64,000 nucleotides of DNA from Flaccisagitta enflata (GCA_965153355.1 OZ231126.1:6510001-6574000); one strand, 5' to 3'; shown: positions 37,843 to 49,329, numbered from the stretch's first letter. Translations and numbers: made by a program. The notes: generated by a model from the letters alone, not told the origin.

Positions 37843-38129
37843 ATCAACCTTAAAAACGTTTGTGTCTCCCGGTTTCTATGATACTTCTTCGTAACCAAAC
37901 TGGAACAACAATCCTCAGTCGAAAATCACCCTTTAGCTTAGTTGTTTATACCCACTATGATGAATTAGACTATAGTCTGACCGCCTTATTTTTGTAAGTT
38001 TTTCATAGAATAGAATAAAATCTTGAGAAAAACAAAGTATGATAACACTTCAGGACTGGTTAACTGTCACTCCCGGAGCCTCCCTCCATTTTGCTGGGTT
38101 TTGACTTTACCTGGATCTATGTGCACAGG

Positions 38130-38300
38130 CCTGTCTTGGAGGCCAAAATCCAAGGCTGAATATCCCAAAACCTGGTCCAATGTTCTGAATCCTAGCTTTC
38201 AAGACCCAAATCGTGGCCCTGAGGTCCAGATTTTGGCCTCTGAGACCCAGATTATGGCTTTCGAATTCCGAGACCCAGATTCTGGCCTACATCAAGGTCC
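38130..38300. repeat. GGCC-rich degenerate repeat
   Basis: Units such as GAGACCCAGATTNTGGC resemble the interior of the GGGCAGCGG family, without its ends. Confidence 0.5.
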
Positions 38301-38531
38301 CAGTTTGAATCAGAGATGCGTTATAAAAAAGATAAAGCACTTTATGAAACTTTTTTTATGGAAGATTTTCCTCCTATCAATCTCATCTTTCAGAGGAAAT
38401 TAGGCATCAAAGTGGAGAGATTAGAGAGTTACAGCTTTAGTTTCTTACGGCAGAAAACGGAAATGACTGCAGCTAAACCCAGCAATAATCAATGTAAAAA
38501 AAAATTGTCTCTTACCATTTACGACAGAGGT

Positions 38532-39297
38532 ATACACCGTCTTTAAATCGAAATGGCAAATAGTAAACCTTTGTAGCTCTAAAACTACTAGCCCAAAAGC
38601 CTTCAAATTTTCAGTGAATGTCGGTAACAACTGACCATTTTGTCATGTCCAAACTCGGATTTTAATACTGAATAGTTTGGGGTCAGTAAAACAAACAAGA
38701 TATGCCCAATTTTCAGGGCTGAATTTTTTTTCTTGCTTTATTTGAAAAGACTTGTCTTTATCAATATACAGATGTCAAAAAAATTGAGCTAGAACTCCGG
38801 GGTTGGTCTCAAATGATAGGAAATTTTTCAGAGATTAAACATTTACCTAAAAAATTGAAAAAAGTTGGATATAGATTGAGGTTATCATTGGTTTTTAGCA
38901 ATCATTGCTGAAATCCAAACTGTCAATCATTTGAAAATCATTCAAATCTTCATAAATACAATAAAAAAATGAAATTTTCAAGCAGAACTTTTTTTCATGA
39001 TTCGTAACTCTTCATTTAAGACCAACCCCAGGGTTCAAGTTTGCTTATTCAGGAAAAAAGCATTAAAAGAAAAAAGATTCTTCAAAGTATAGCTGGGACA
39101 AATTTTTTTTCCATTTAATTGATAGCTTTTCAATGCTTTAATGACCCTCAACCTATTCAGTTATAAAATCTGAGTTTTGGCATGACAAAATGGTCAGTTG
39201 TTACTAACATTCACTGAAAATTTGAAGGCTTTTAGGCTAGAAGTTATGGAGCAACAAAGGTTTACAATTTGCCATTTCGATTCAAAGACGGTGTATT
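38532..39297. mobile_element. Foldback element, copy 1
   Basis: Arms of about 130 bp: ACACCGTCTTTAAATCGAAA on the left faces TTTCGATTCAAAGACGGTGT on the right, and CTGACCATTTTGTCATG is mirrored further in. The interior is about 500 bp and non-coding. A second copy lies at 53428-54145. Confidence 0.85.
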
Positions 39298-39351
39298 TCG
39301 ACTATTTCAACGAATATTTCAAAAATATGTCTTACACTCTGTGGGACTCCT

Positions 39352-39653
39352 GTACAGTCAGTGGACAAAACACTATAGGTATATATATCATACCACTGGC
39401 TTTGATCCAACATACTGCTCAAAAAACAAAATATTGTATACGACAAACAGTTGCTCAAGTTACAGCCGGCTGTAACAAACAAAATGTTGTATTCAACAAC
39501 TGGTTGTTAGAATTACAGCTGGCTATAATGCTACAATTTTGTAACATTACAGCCGAGTGTTATTTAAACCATTGGTTGTTGCATACAATTTTTTGTTTGG
39601 ATCAAAACTAACAGTATGATATACATACATATAATGTTTTGTCCGCTGTGTAG
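39352..39653. mobile_element. Tc1/mariner-like MITE
   Basis: The left end CAGTCAGTGGACAAAACAC faces the right end ATGTTTTGTCCGCTG; TATATATCATAC is mirrored inside as GTATGATATACATA. About 300 bp, non-coding. Confidence 0.65.
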
Positions 39654-40032
39654 GCATCCACAACCGCCTTTATAACAGGGTGTGCAAAATTATCCGCAAT
39701 TGCTTCCTGGAAAGAAAAGTGTACTTAAAACTGACCCAGCATTATGAACTTTGGACCAGAGTGCCCCAGTTAGTCATCCTAGAAGCTAGAATTGATTGCA
39801 GGTTTTCTCTGTACCCCTTGTAAGTATAGGAGACAAATGATTTAAAGCAAAGATTTTGAATTTGACAGGATTATATTTCATTGGCAAAATCGGTTACAAT
39901 ATCATAATCTTTTATATTTGTGACCACTGAATAATGATTTTTTTGGCTTGGCACACATCATGCTGAAGGTAGTTAATCATATCAACATGAATGGAGCTCA
40001 CTAAAGCAAATAAACTAGGCCTAAAGAGTATG

Positions 40033-40192
40033 AACAAGGCCGGATACACTGCAATCCAGTTGCGGACAGTTGGGTAGGAGCAGTGATGCAAAAACCACTC
40101 AGAATTCAAAAATGTGACGGACCGACCAACCGACGGACCGATCTACCGACTGACATGGCAAGGTGTAGAGTCACGTGTCCACGACTAAAAAC
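40033..40192 (-). mobile_element. Covarying-hairpin element, short
   Basis: Tail AACAAGGCCGGATACACTGC, tail word AGTTGCGGAC (40058-40067), (GACC)n, then the head AGTCACGTGTCCACGACT. Here head and tail words differ at two positions and the stem is imperfect, so this copy breaks the rule. Confidence 0.7.
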
Positions 40193-40305
40193 TGATAACA
40201 GAATTTCAGATTATTTTGATGAAACATTTTTGGGAATGTTGTATTAGGGTAAGATATATCTGAAAAATTTTATTACTGACTTAGTGAATTTTAGTTTTGA
40301 ATATT

Positions 40306-40477
40306 AACAAGGTCGGATACACGGCAATCCAGTCGCGGACGGTTGGGCAGGAGCAGTAATGCGAAAAACGCTCGGAATTCAAAAATGTGACGGACCGACC
40401 GATGGACGGACCGACGGACCGACATACCGACCTACCGACCGACATGCATGGTAAGGTTTAGAGTCCGCGACTAAAAA
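40306..40477 (-). mobile_element. Covarying-hairpin element, short
   Basis: Tail word AGTCGCGGAC (40331-40340); the head word GTCCGCGACT (40463-40472) is its exact inverse. The outer arm of the head hairpin is deleted, leaving the shared word. Confidence 0.7.
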
Positions 40478-40582
40478 GGATACTTTTTCATACTTACCAC
40501 TCATGCTGTCATAAATCCTTATCTTCTAGTATTTTTAAGAAAGGTAAAAGCCAATTGCGGAAAATTTTGCACACCCTGTTAA

Positions 40583-41080
40583 GCTTGTGCACTTTGAAAA
40601 CATTGGTCGATTTGGTGGAATTTTTTGATACATCATACCTACATATTTTTTCTCACTTGTTTAAGCATGCTGAGCGTGTTTTTTGCACCGTCACGATGTC
40701 CCACGGTCAATAAGACGGTAAAACAACGTTAAAACGCCAATTACGTGCGGGCGAACATTTTTTCCGAAGAAAGTTTCAAAAGTGATGTGTTTTAACATGT
40801 TCTTCTTTTTCGAGTTCGTTATGAATTGTAATTGAAGTGGCAAAGGCCTTATTTGAATTTTCTTATTTCTTTATTCTTGGAGCAAATTTTGTTGTGTGCT
40901 GATCCCCGAGAGAGTTATTTAAGTATTGGTCAAATCTAATGATCCCATCTTCCCGATCCCGAAAAAAAGCGTGACATTTCAAGTGCGATCTTATTAACGT
41001 GAGTCAAATATGACATGTGATCGTGTATCAGTGACCAACGGATGGACGGAGCCTCTAATAAATGGTCGCGATAGCCAGCG
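40583..41080. other. Unassigned sequence
   Basis: I see no gene or element. Confidence 0.45.
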
Positions 41081-41084
41081 AGCG

Positions 41085-41335
<251 letters not shown>

Positions 41336-41507
41336 CATGAACATTGATATCTCTACTTGACAATCGGTATAGCAAAGGCAAGACACACGGCACCCCATTA
41401 TGCAATTCAACAAGTGACGTTGAGTTATCGGGTAGGTGGGCAGAGGTGTACAACCCTCCTGGGCCTCCTGCCCCCACTACCCGATACATAAAAAATTCAC
41501 AATTTCA

Positions 41508-41671
41508 CATGCAAACACACACACACATGCAAACACACACACACATGCAAACACACACACACATGCAAACACACACACACATGCAAACACACACATGCAT
41601 GCAAACACACACACATGCATGCAAACACACACACATGCATGCAAACACACACACACACGCAAACACGCACG

Positions 41672-41752
<81 letters not shown>
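41508..41752. repeat. (CA)n with CATGCAAA units
   Basis: CATGCAAACACACACA units precede about 80 bases of pure (CA)n. Confidence 0.95.
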
Positions 41753-41755
<3 letters not shown>

Positions 41756-41835
41756 CGTTTACTACCGCGGCAACCTAATTGCGCGTTTCCACACTTTTCA
41801 ACACAACCAACCAACGATCAGATAGTCTTCCACAC

Positions 41836-42058
41836 TTGCAGGGGGGCAGGGGCCGTATTTGAGGTCACTTGATCATTTGAGCAGGAGCAGTGATGCCAAA
41901 AAAACGCAAAAACCCGAAAAAAAGTAAAGTGTGACGGACGGACAGACGGAACGACGGATTGACGGATGGACGGGTGGACGGACGGACGGACGGATGGACG
42001 GACAGACGGATTTACGGACCGACAGAGTGGAATGTAGAGTCGCGTAGCACGCGACTAA
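41836..42058 (-). mobile_element. Covarying-hairpin element, tail eroded
   Basis: On minus: head hairpin AGTCGCGTGCTACGCGACT (42038-42056), (GTCC)n, CACTGCTCCTGC and CCCCTGCCCCCC. The tail word and tail stem are not recognisable. Confidence 0.7.
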
Positions 42059-42075
42059 AAAGTCTCTTATAAAAT

Positions 42076-42284
42076 AACAAGGCCAACACCAATAAGTCGC
42101 GTGCGAGACTTACAGATTGACTTAGAATGACTTAGAATAACTCAGTATACTCTTAAATGATTTTAAATGACTTAAAAAAATAAAATTGATAGAAAAAGTA
42201 AAAGTGTGACGGACCGACAGACCTACCAACCAACCGACGGACAAACGGACAAGGCGGGGTGTAGAGTCACGTGCACGCGACTAA
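42076..42284 (-). mobile_element. Covarying-hairpin element with internal TGACTTAGAA repeat
   Basis: The tail AACAAGGCCAACACC is followed by AGTCGCGTGC (42095-42104); the head hairpin is at 42265-42282 with the same word. The interior is a TGACTTAGAATGACTTAGAA-type repeat plus (GACC)n. Confidence 0.8.
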
Positions 42285-42371
42285 AAAGTGTATTTGTGAT
42301 TCTGCGACTGAAAAACACCCGCAATGGAGCGATTTTACTGACGGGCGAACTCTTGGATGGCGTGATGGATG

Positions 42372-43310
42372 TGTCGAGCCGGCCCGTTTTGTCAAGCTGG
42401 CTTATTTTGTCGAGTTGGCCCATTTCGTCGAGTTGGCCCATTTTGTCGAGTTGGCCCATTTTGTCGAGTTGGCCCATTTTGTCGAGTTGGCCCATTTTGT
42501 CGAGTTGGCCCATTTTGTCGAGTTGGCCCATTTTGTCGAGTTGGCCCATTTTGTCGAGTTGGCCCATTTTGTCGAGTTGGCCCATTTTGTCAAGTCGGCC
42601 CATTTTGTCAAGTCGGCCCATTTTGTCGAGGCGGCCCGTTTTGTCGAGTCGGCCCGTCTTGTCGAGTCGGCCCGTTTTGTTGAGTCAGCCCGTTTTGTCG
42701 AGTTGTCCTGTTTTGTCAAGTTGGCCCATTTTGTCGAGTCGGCCCATTTTGTCGAGTCGGCCCATTTTGTCGAGTCGGCCCGTTTTGTCGAGTCGGCCTG
42801 TTTTGTCGAGTCGGCCCATTTTGTCGAGTAGGCCCGTTTTGTCAAGTCGGCCCGTTTTGTCGAGTCGGCCCGTTTTGTCGAGTCGGCCCGTTTTGTCGAG
42901 TCGGCCCGTTTTGTCGAGTCGGCCCGTTTTGTCGAGTCGGCCAGTTTTGTTGAGTCGGCCAGTTTTGTCAAGTCTCCCTGTTTTGTCGAGTCGGCCCGTT
43001 TTGTCGAGTCGGCCCGTTTTGTCGAGTCGGCCAGTTTTGTCGAGTCGGCCCATTTTGTCGAGTCGGCCCGTTTTGTCGAGTCGGCCCATTTTGTCGAGTC
43101 GGCCCGTTTTGTCAAGTCGGCCCATTTTGTCGAGTCGGTCCATTTTGTCAAGTCGGCCCATTTTGTCAAGAGGGCCGTTCTGTCAAGTTGGCCCGTTCTG
43201 TCGAGTCGGCCTGTTTTATCGAGTCGGCCCGTTTTCTCGAGTCAGCCCGTTTTGTAGAGTTGGCCCGTTTTCTCGAGTCGGCCCGTTTTGTCGAGTCGGC
43301 CCGTTTAACG
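42372..43310. repeat. 18-bp minisatellite
   Basis: About 52 units of TTGGCCCATTTTGTCGAG, with GTCGGCCCGTTTTGTCGA as the later variant. The 18-bp period keeps three or more frames open (up to 398 codons), all repeat translations. Variant types are clustered: ATT-type units come early and CGG-type late, as expected from local unequal exchange. Confidence 0.95.
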
Positions 43311-43355
43311 GCACTAGCTTAGAAGGTGATAAAGACCTGTTGAACACAGGGGGCC

Positions 43356-43361
43356 TTTATT
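43356..43361 (-). terminator. AATAAA polyadenylation signal
   Basis: On the minus strand AATAAA lies 33 bases after the TGA of the exon at 43394-43573. Confidence 0.5.
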
Positions 43362-43393
43362 CTGTTTCTTTGTTCGCCCCCCTGCAAATCAAT

Positions 43394-43573
43394 TCAGTAT
43401 AAAAGACAACGGTCAGAATGCTTGTAGCTTTGTAAACAGTCGAACCTTTCCTGCAGGATGGGATAGTCTAACAGAATGAAGGTATGAACGACATTCGCAT
43501 TAAAATCGTCAATGAGTTGGTCGACGCACTCGGTCTGAGCCTCTTTCTTGGAGCAGCTCCTCCATTTATTCAT
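43394..43573 (-). CDS. Short 3'-terminal exon of an unrecognised protein
   Basis: A minus-strand frame of 59 codons begins at ATG 43571-43573 and ends at TGA 43394-43396. The peptide includes SKKEAQTECVDQLIDDF and VVHTFILLDYPILQERF, with cysteines at positions 7, 16, 46 and 56. Codon use is GC-rich at third positions, unlike the AT-rich surroundings, and AATAAA follows 33 bases after the stop. The start is uncertain: an in-frame TAA lies just upstream, so either the ATG is real or the exon begins at an AG within the first 15 bases. No clear partner exon is visible upstream (to 45 kb). It could be the end of a secreted or extracellular domain, but I cannot assign a family. Confidence 0.5.
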   Translation of the reverse strand: MNKWRSCSKKEAQTECVDQLIDDFNANVVHTFILLDYPILQERFDCLQSYKHSDRCLLY

Positions 43574-43647
43574 CCGTTAGAATCATCATTGCCAAGGCCT
43601 GGACCTATTTGATGCAACTCAAAACTGGATTTTGCATTCGCCAGTCT

Positions 43648-43765
43648 ACTACCCGCTTTGTCCGTCCATTGGTCCGTTTGTTTACTTTTTTCTACTTTTT
43701 CGGCGTTCATGGTTGATCATTGCATCACTGCTCCTGCCAACTGCCAACTGCCCCGGGTGTTCTTT
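43648..43765 (+). mobile_element. Covarying-hairpin element, internal fragment
   Basis: CTACTACCCGCTTTGTCCGT, CGGCGTT and CACTGCTCCTGCC are recognisable; both ends are lost. Confidence 0.5.
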
Positions 43766-43777
43766 AGAGAAACTGAA

Positions 43778-43778
<1 letters not shown>

Positions 43779-43861
<83 letters not shown>

Positions 43862-43902
43862 CGTGCGTGTGTGCGTGTATGCGTGCGTGTGTGCGTGTGT
43901 GC

Positions 43903-43945
<43 letters not shown>

Positions 43946-43952
43946 CGCGTGC
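43779..43952. repeat. (GT)n with GC variants
   Basis: (GT)n of about 80 bases is followed by (GTGC)n variants. Confidence 0.95.
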
Positions 43953-43965
43953 GTTTCTTCTTAGT

Positions 43966-44251
43966 CACGTGCTAAGCGACCCTATACCCCGCTTTGTCCG
44001 CCTACTTTGCCACATAGTACGTCTGTCATACTTTTGCCGAGTATTCTGCCTTTTTAGTCGCGTGCTACGCGACTCTACACCCTGCTATGTTGGTCCATTG
44101 GTCGGTTGGTCAGTCTGTTGATCGGTCGGCACTTTTTTTGCGTTTTTGTGCTTTTTGAGCCCAATGCTTCTGCTCAATTCTCTAGTGAGCTCCTCCAGCA
44201 CTGCTTCTGCCCACCTGCAAGCGACCGGGGTAACCGCGTATCCAGCCTTGC
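43966..44251 (+). mobile_element. Truncated copy followed by a nearly complete covarying-hairpin element
   Basis: A head fragment (AGTCACGTGCTAAGCGAC, 43966-43983) runs for about 80 bases. A second head then starts at 44056 (AGTCGCGTGCTACGCGACT), with CTACACCCTGCTATGT, (GGTCGGTT)n, CTGCTTCTGCCCACC, an eroded tail word GCAAGCGACC and TATCCAGCCTTG. Confidence 0.7.
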
Positions 44252-44600
44252 GTCCACGCACTTTTTTTTTAATGAATGTCATTTTTTAAAAAAAATTCTT
44301 GAAAAAAAAATGAAATTGAAAAGAGATAGAGATAGCTACTACGAAAATTAGCATTTTGAAGCCTTGATGTTCTTATAAAAAAGAGTGAACAAGAGGTCGT
44401 GTCCATTGGTTGGTCAGTCGGTCATGCAAGTGAAATGCGCAAAATGGCCGATTCGTGATTCATTCCTTTATTCATTTATTCACATTGTTCATTCACAAAT
44501 TCTTAATCAGTGAGGAGCATTCATTGGCATTTCTGAAAAAACATTGATAATCGGCGAAATTTCTTATGTGGAATTGAATTATTCTACAGCATTTTTTGGC
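44252..44600. other. Unassigned sequence
   Basis: I see no gene or element. Confidence 0.4.
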
Positions 44601-44619
44601 CTAATCGGAGAAGCCGCTG

Positions 44620-45310
44620 CTGTTGTCATTCATTGACCAAACCGTACTATCCGCATCATGGATTTGATACCTATATATCTCTCTCACAAGCTTCACGTGT
44701 GAAATGCAGAGTTCAATACATGCGGAAGCCTTGTTTACTGATGGGGCTTTTTGTCAACAATATCGAGTTTTTCGCATGGGCTCATGCTAGTGGTGATGAG
44801 AAGAAGTTGACTCAGAAAACTGCTCTCTGAAGAAAGAGCTATCATGAAAAACAATGTACAGTATTTTGACTTGAGGACTGGAAATTGAGCTGATGGTCAG
44901 ATTTAAGAGAAAAATCAATTTTTTTATCGTCGTCGATCAAAAAGTTGGAAACAGTTGGATCCAAAAAAATGATAAATGGACTGAGGGGAGTCGAAAGAAA
45001 AAGCAATATAGATCTCAAAGCGTCGACCCTCGTCGGACGGTAACTACATAACGTCAAACATGAAATTTGTAAAGTACCAAAAGACATGGGAGAAACGATT
45101 TCTCGATTATACGGCAAGAATGAGCATCAAATACCGTCTCTGGAAAGGTACATGTTTGTACGTTTTGGTATCCACAGCCCTTATAACTAGACACGCTTTG
45201 TTTGGCAATTTTTTTGATGAAATTATGGGAGAGATGTAGGAACTAATTTTTGGCAAATTACGCTTACCAGCTATTGTAAAGAGTGTTTCCCGATGTTTTG
45301 GGCGCATTTT
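44620..45310 (+). pseudogene. Possible decayed coding region
   Basis: Three consecutive plus-strand frames have protein-like composition but are not in one frame: 44633-44830 (includes LLMGLFVNNIEFFAWAHASG), about 44890-45053 (includes NSWIQKNDKWTEGSRKKKQY) and about 45060-45240 (starts MKFVKYQKTWEKRFLDYTAR, ends DEIMGEM). They could be exons, the remains of a transposon protein, or chance. No motif identifies them. A possible donor, CGGACG|GTAACT, ends the second. Confidence 0.25.
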
Positions 45311-45683
45311 TGAAATTTCAGTTTTACCCTACGACTGATTCCACGAAATTGGCTCATGTTTTCAAAGTGTTGTGGTGATTTTTCAAGAAGTATTTGTCTT
45401 ACCACACTAGAAATAGAATTGCTTTTATTAGATGAACAGAATAAGTACTCTACTTCATAGCATTGTTTTCAACCAAATTACCTCCATAGGATTAAAACCG
45501 ACCAACGAAGAATGCAACCTATTTCAAGCTTTTTACAAAACAACTTTCGTTTGATGAAAATATTAGAAAAAAAATTCTAAACCAGTTTGAAAAATAACTT
45601 TGAAATGATGAAATGAACAGTTCATTTTTTTTGCTATTGCTACTAGGAGTATCATACTTGTTTGCTTCTCATGTTTAAACTAA
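45311..45683. other. Unassigned AT-rich sequence
   Basis: Nothing recognisable. Confidence 0.4.
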
Positions 45684-45850
45684 AACAAGTGACGCGGGGT
45701 CACAGTATCGTCGCGGACAGGTGGGTAGGGGCATCCGACTCCTATCCACGCCCCAAACCCAACTCCATACACAAACGTGCAAAGAAAGAATCCAAAACGC
45801 TCATTTTTCCACTTCTACTCTCAATCACCACGGACCGACACACGTAGATC
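45684..45850 (-). mobile_element. Covarying-hairpin element, head lost
   Basis: Tail AACAAGTGACGCGGGGTCAC (stem GTGAC/GTCAC), tail word GTCGCGGAC, GGTGGGTAGGGGC, then a CACCACGGACCGACAC fragment of the head side. Confidence 0.65.
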
Positions 45851-46395
45851 GGAGAGTGTACCATAACAGGTCAAAAATATAAGCCAGTGCCTAGAGATGA
45901 CAGCTTTGGCATAAAAATGTTCTTAAGTATGTGTAGATCACACCTATATGGGGTTTTGCCTGCGTCATGATTCATCTAGGGACATTTTTTTGCTCTTGAA
46001 CTCAGTAGGTTCAACATTTTGGAGGCTCTGAATGGACAAGATTTTTTTCATCTGAGATTGGAATTTTGCGAGTTTTTTTTTAATAGGTCCTACAAATTTA
46101 GGAGCAGGCTTACCAAATTTTACACATGGCGTATTCAATCAATCCTGAACCTTTGCTAAAGATTTGGCATCCTCCCTCTTATCATAAGTACCATTTTTCA
46201 TTTCTAGAATAGTACCATATGAAATGGAAAAAACATTTTTTGCCGCATTTTAATTTCAGAGAAGTAGTTAACTTCAAGGGGCAAAAAGAGGCTTTGGATT
46301 AGCTATGACGCAGGTAAAACCATATGTTTTCTTGCTCAGGGTAAGCAACTGTACTAGTTTCAGCCGTTTGTTTAAGTCAAAAGTGCCAGCATAAT
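45851..46395. other. Unassigned sequence
   Basis: I see no gene, element or repeat. Confidence 0.4.
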
Positions 46396-46400
46396 TTTTT

Positions 46401-46566
46401 TAGTTGCGGACACGCAACTCTATAAGAGGCTTTGTCCGTCCGTCCGTTGGTCGGTTGGTCGGTTGGTTGGTTGGTCCGTCACGCTCAAGTTGAAAAGTGG
46501 GAAAACGTGCAATTCCGCCCCTGCCCACCCGTCCGCAACTGATGGCCGTGTATCCGGCCTTGTTTG
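46401..46566 (+). mobile_element. Covarying-hairpin element, AGTTGCGGAC type, complete
   Basis: Head hairpin AGTTGCG-GACA-CGCAACT (46402-46419); the tail word GTCCGCAACT (46531-46540) is the exact inverse of the head word AGTTGCGGAC. It ends in GGCC-GTGTATCC-GGCC and TTGTTT, so a head of one subtype carries the first tail type. 165 bp. Confidence 0.85.
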
Positions 46567-46727
46567 TCTAGAGGTGACGCCTTCTGGGAACAAAGTGCGA
46601 CAGACGCGCCAATGACTATTGAGTGGTGCGCCCGCAACTAAAAACGCTGTAAGTTTTTAAGAAATTCAATGTGTAAATGTGTGGAGAATGGAAGAATCCG
46701 CTATCGCACACGGCTGATAAAAAAAAG

Positions 46728-46910
46728 AACTACTGTTGAGCTTCACAAGAGCGCATTTTAAGGGACTGGGCAAAACTATGCCATATAGTCAAGCTGCAAA
46801 CTTGCCAAAATTGAAATATCTACACAATCTTTAATGGGACAATAGGTTTTTAGCCTCATAGGCTGGCATACCTTATTGGGGGGTGTGCTCTAGCGGTGTT
46901 TTTTGTGTGC
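46728..46910. mobile_element. Pogo/Tigger-like MITE, eroded
   Basis: TACTGTTGAGCTTCACAAGA, ATGCCATATAGTCAAGCTGC and GCATACCTTATTGGGGGG match the element at 53169-53330 in order. The right end is eroded. Confidence 0.55.
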
Positions 46911-47009
46911 ATTAGTTCCCTATATTGTGGGCTTCTTCTTTTTCTCATTGTTAGTTTACACCGCTTTTAGATTGGACTGTCGCGAAAAGAATCTATGTTA
47001 CTCAAAAAC

Positions 47010-47655
47010 TACTTAAGATAATCACTTGATTCTTTTTTTCTGTGGTGGATAATTTGATTAAGATTTGTTACAAAAACAGAAATAAAGCCCCAATGTTAAT
47101 TCAATTTCAATTCAATTTGCTTCTATTTTTGTCAACATTAAATGCGACAATCCAAACATCAATCACACAACTGAGTACTAAGTCTACTACATGAGTAATG
47201 TAATTTCAGCAATAAATTTTTTTGGGGGGGGAGAAAAATGAGGTTAAAATAGCATCAGTGCTTCTTTTTTTCAACGAGACTGGTCCTGCGGTGTTGGATA
47301 TGAGGAAATAACGAAAGTCTGATGAAAATCCTAAAATTTGAGAAATTTTAAAGAAAATTGTCTAGAAATTACTTACAATCAAAATTAGTGGAACATCATT
47401 TGCTTTTATTGTAATTGTAAAATTCTCTCAAATTCAAGACTAGCTCCAACATTTTTGCGCAACTGGTTTAGACATGACAACTATGAGAAGTGACATAAAC
47501 AAAAACTCATGATGGAAAAAATCTTTCAATAAAAAACATCCACTGTCCATTTGTTCTGAGCAAGAGGCTTTAATTTTTGGGTCAGTGGAACATTCTTGGA
47601 TTGTAGCAAAACTTAATCAAATTATTTAGCTTGTGAAAAAAGAAGTAACTAATAA
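47010..47655. mobile_element. Inverted-repeat element
   Basis: Left arm GGATAATTTGATTAAGATTT, GTTACAAAAA and AATAAAGCC are mirrored on the right by GGCTTTAATTTTTGG, TTGTAGCAAAACTTAATCAA and ATTATTTAGC. Arms are about 80-100 bp with mismatches. Confidence 0.6.
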
Positions 47656-47771
47656 GTATGAATAGTTATAGAGTAATATAGGTTCTTTTGGCGACATTTT
47701 GATCTAAAAATGGTGTAGATTGGACTGCCTGGTGATGTGATTAGTGTATATTCAATTGGCCATTATTATAA

Positions 47772-47987
<216 letters not shown>

Positions 47988-48039
47988 GTTCCTTCTGTCA
48001 CCCGTCATTTTCTTGAACCTGAAGAGAGGACCAGCCAAG

Positions 48040-48262
48040 CGGTATCATCAGATTCCCACCCATAACTGTCATCAGATTCCGCCCATATCTGTCATCATCA
48101 GATTTCCAAACGTATCTGTCATCATCAGATTTCAACCCATTACTGCCATTATAACATTTCAACCCATATCTATTATCATCAGATTCCGTATCTGTCATCA
48201 TCATATTCCCATCGGTACCTGTCATCATCATTTTTCACCCATATCTGTCATTGCTGCATTCT
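48040..48262. repeat. TGTCATCATCAGATTCC minisatellite
   Basis: Seven or eight irregular 28-30-bp units of CCCATATCTGTCATCATCAG type. Confidence 0.8.
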
Positions 48263-48313
48263 CTTACATCATTCAGTTCAGTCAGTTTTTTGATCTTCCT
48301 GTTTAAGATAGCC

Positions 48314-49037
48314 TTTTTAGGTGCGCCATAGCACCTCTATGAGAGGCTCTGTCTGTTGGTCGGTCAGTTGCTCGGTCGGTTGGTCGGTAATGCTCGAGTT
48401 GAAAATCTCGAAAAGAAGCAAAAATAATTGGAAATATGCTAGGATGATTTTTAGATGCACCATAGCATCTGTAGAGGAAGCTCTGTCCATCCGTCGGTCC
48501 ATCCGTCAGTCGCGCTTGAATGAAAATTCGCTAAAAATGTTTGAAATCAATGGAAAACTCATTTTGTTCATCATAAATGATACTCGTCATTTCATTCATT
48601 AATATAATCAGCTACGGTTAGGTCTTATAGAGCTGGGGATAGGTCGGATAGGTCTGGTGATAGGTCGGATAGGTTTAAGGATAGGTCTGAAAGAGCTGGA
48701 GATAGCTCTGATAGAGCTGGTGGTAGGTCAGATAGAGCTCGGGATAGGTCTGATAGAGCTCGGGAAAGGTCTGATAGAGCTCGGGAGAGGCCTGATAGAG
48801 CTCGGGATAGGTCTTATAGAGCTAGGAATGGTCTGATAGAGCAAGGGATAGGTCTGATAGAGCTAGGGATAGGTCTGATGGAGCTAGGGATAGCTATGGA
48901 TTAGTAACGCCTGGCGGGATAGGTCTAATAGAGCTAGGAATGGTCTGATAGAGCTGGGGATAGGTCTGATGGAGCTACGGATAGCTATGAATTAATAACG
49001 TTCGGCGCACCGTCTTGGCCCGTGTATCCGGCCTTGT
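48314..49037 (+). mobile_element. Covarying-hairpin element, AGGTGCGCC type, with minisatellite body
   Basis: Head hairpin AGGTGC-GCCATA-GCACCT (48319-48336). A second head (AGATGC-ACCATA-GCATCT, 48453-48470) follows. Then comes an array of GATAGGTCTGATAGAGCT (48620-48980). The tail word GGCGCACC (49004-49011) is the inverse of the first head word GGTGCGCC. It ends GGCC-CGTGTATCC-GGCC, TTGTTTT. A minus-strand relative with the same double head and array is at 61612-62161. Confidence 0.8.
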
Positions 49038-49104
49038 TTTTAAATCTTCCTTTCCACAATTCTTTTCAAGGTTATATGAAGTAATAACGAATAAGAAATT
49101 AAAT

Positions 49105-49195
49105 AAAATGTGTGGGGGTGGGGAGGCGTGGGGGGGAGAGGTGAGGGGGGCGTGGGGAGGAGGCGTTGGGGGGAGTAAGGAGGGGGGTGAGGGTT
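49105..49195. repeat. G-rich tract
   Basis: GGGGAGGCGTGGGGGG-type sequence. Confidence 0.7.
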
Positions 49196-49329
49196 TAATC
49201 AGTTTTATTTGTCTCTTAATATCTTTTTATCTTCATATCATTATATTTTAATGTCTTTATATCCTGATATTTTGTATATTTATATCTTACATCTAAAGAG
49301 GACGCATCTATTGGACATCTCTTGGCCTT

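Larger units (their letters stand above)
39671..40582. mobile_element. Element with AACAGGGTGTGCAAAATT ends
   Basis: AACAGGGTGTGCAAAATTAT (then CCGCAATTG) near 39675 is mirrored by CAATTGCGGAAAATTTTGCA and CACCCTGTT at about 40553-40579, giving inverted ends of about 30 bp. Two covarying-hairpin copies (40033 and 40306) are nested inside, so this element is older. The ends look mariner-like. Confidence 0.6.

Noticed and set aside
42206-43402. 398-codon plus-strand frame and 255-codon minus-strand frame
   Set aside because: The 18-bp satellite has a period divisible by three and no unique domain. The real exon nearby is the short one at 43394-43573.
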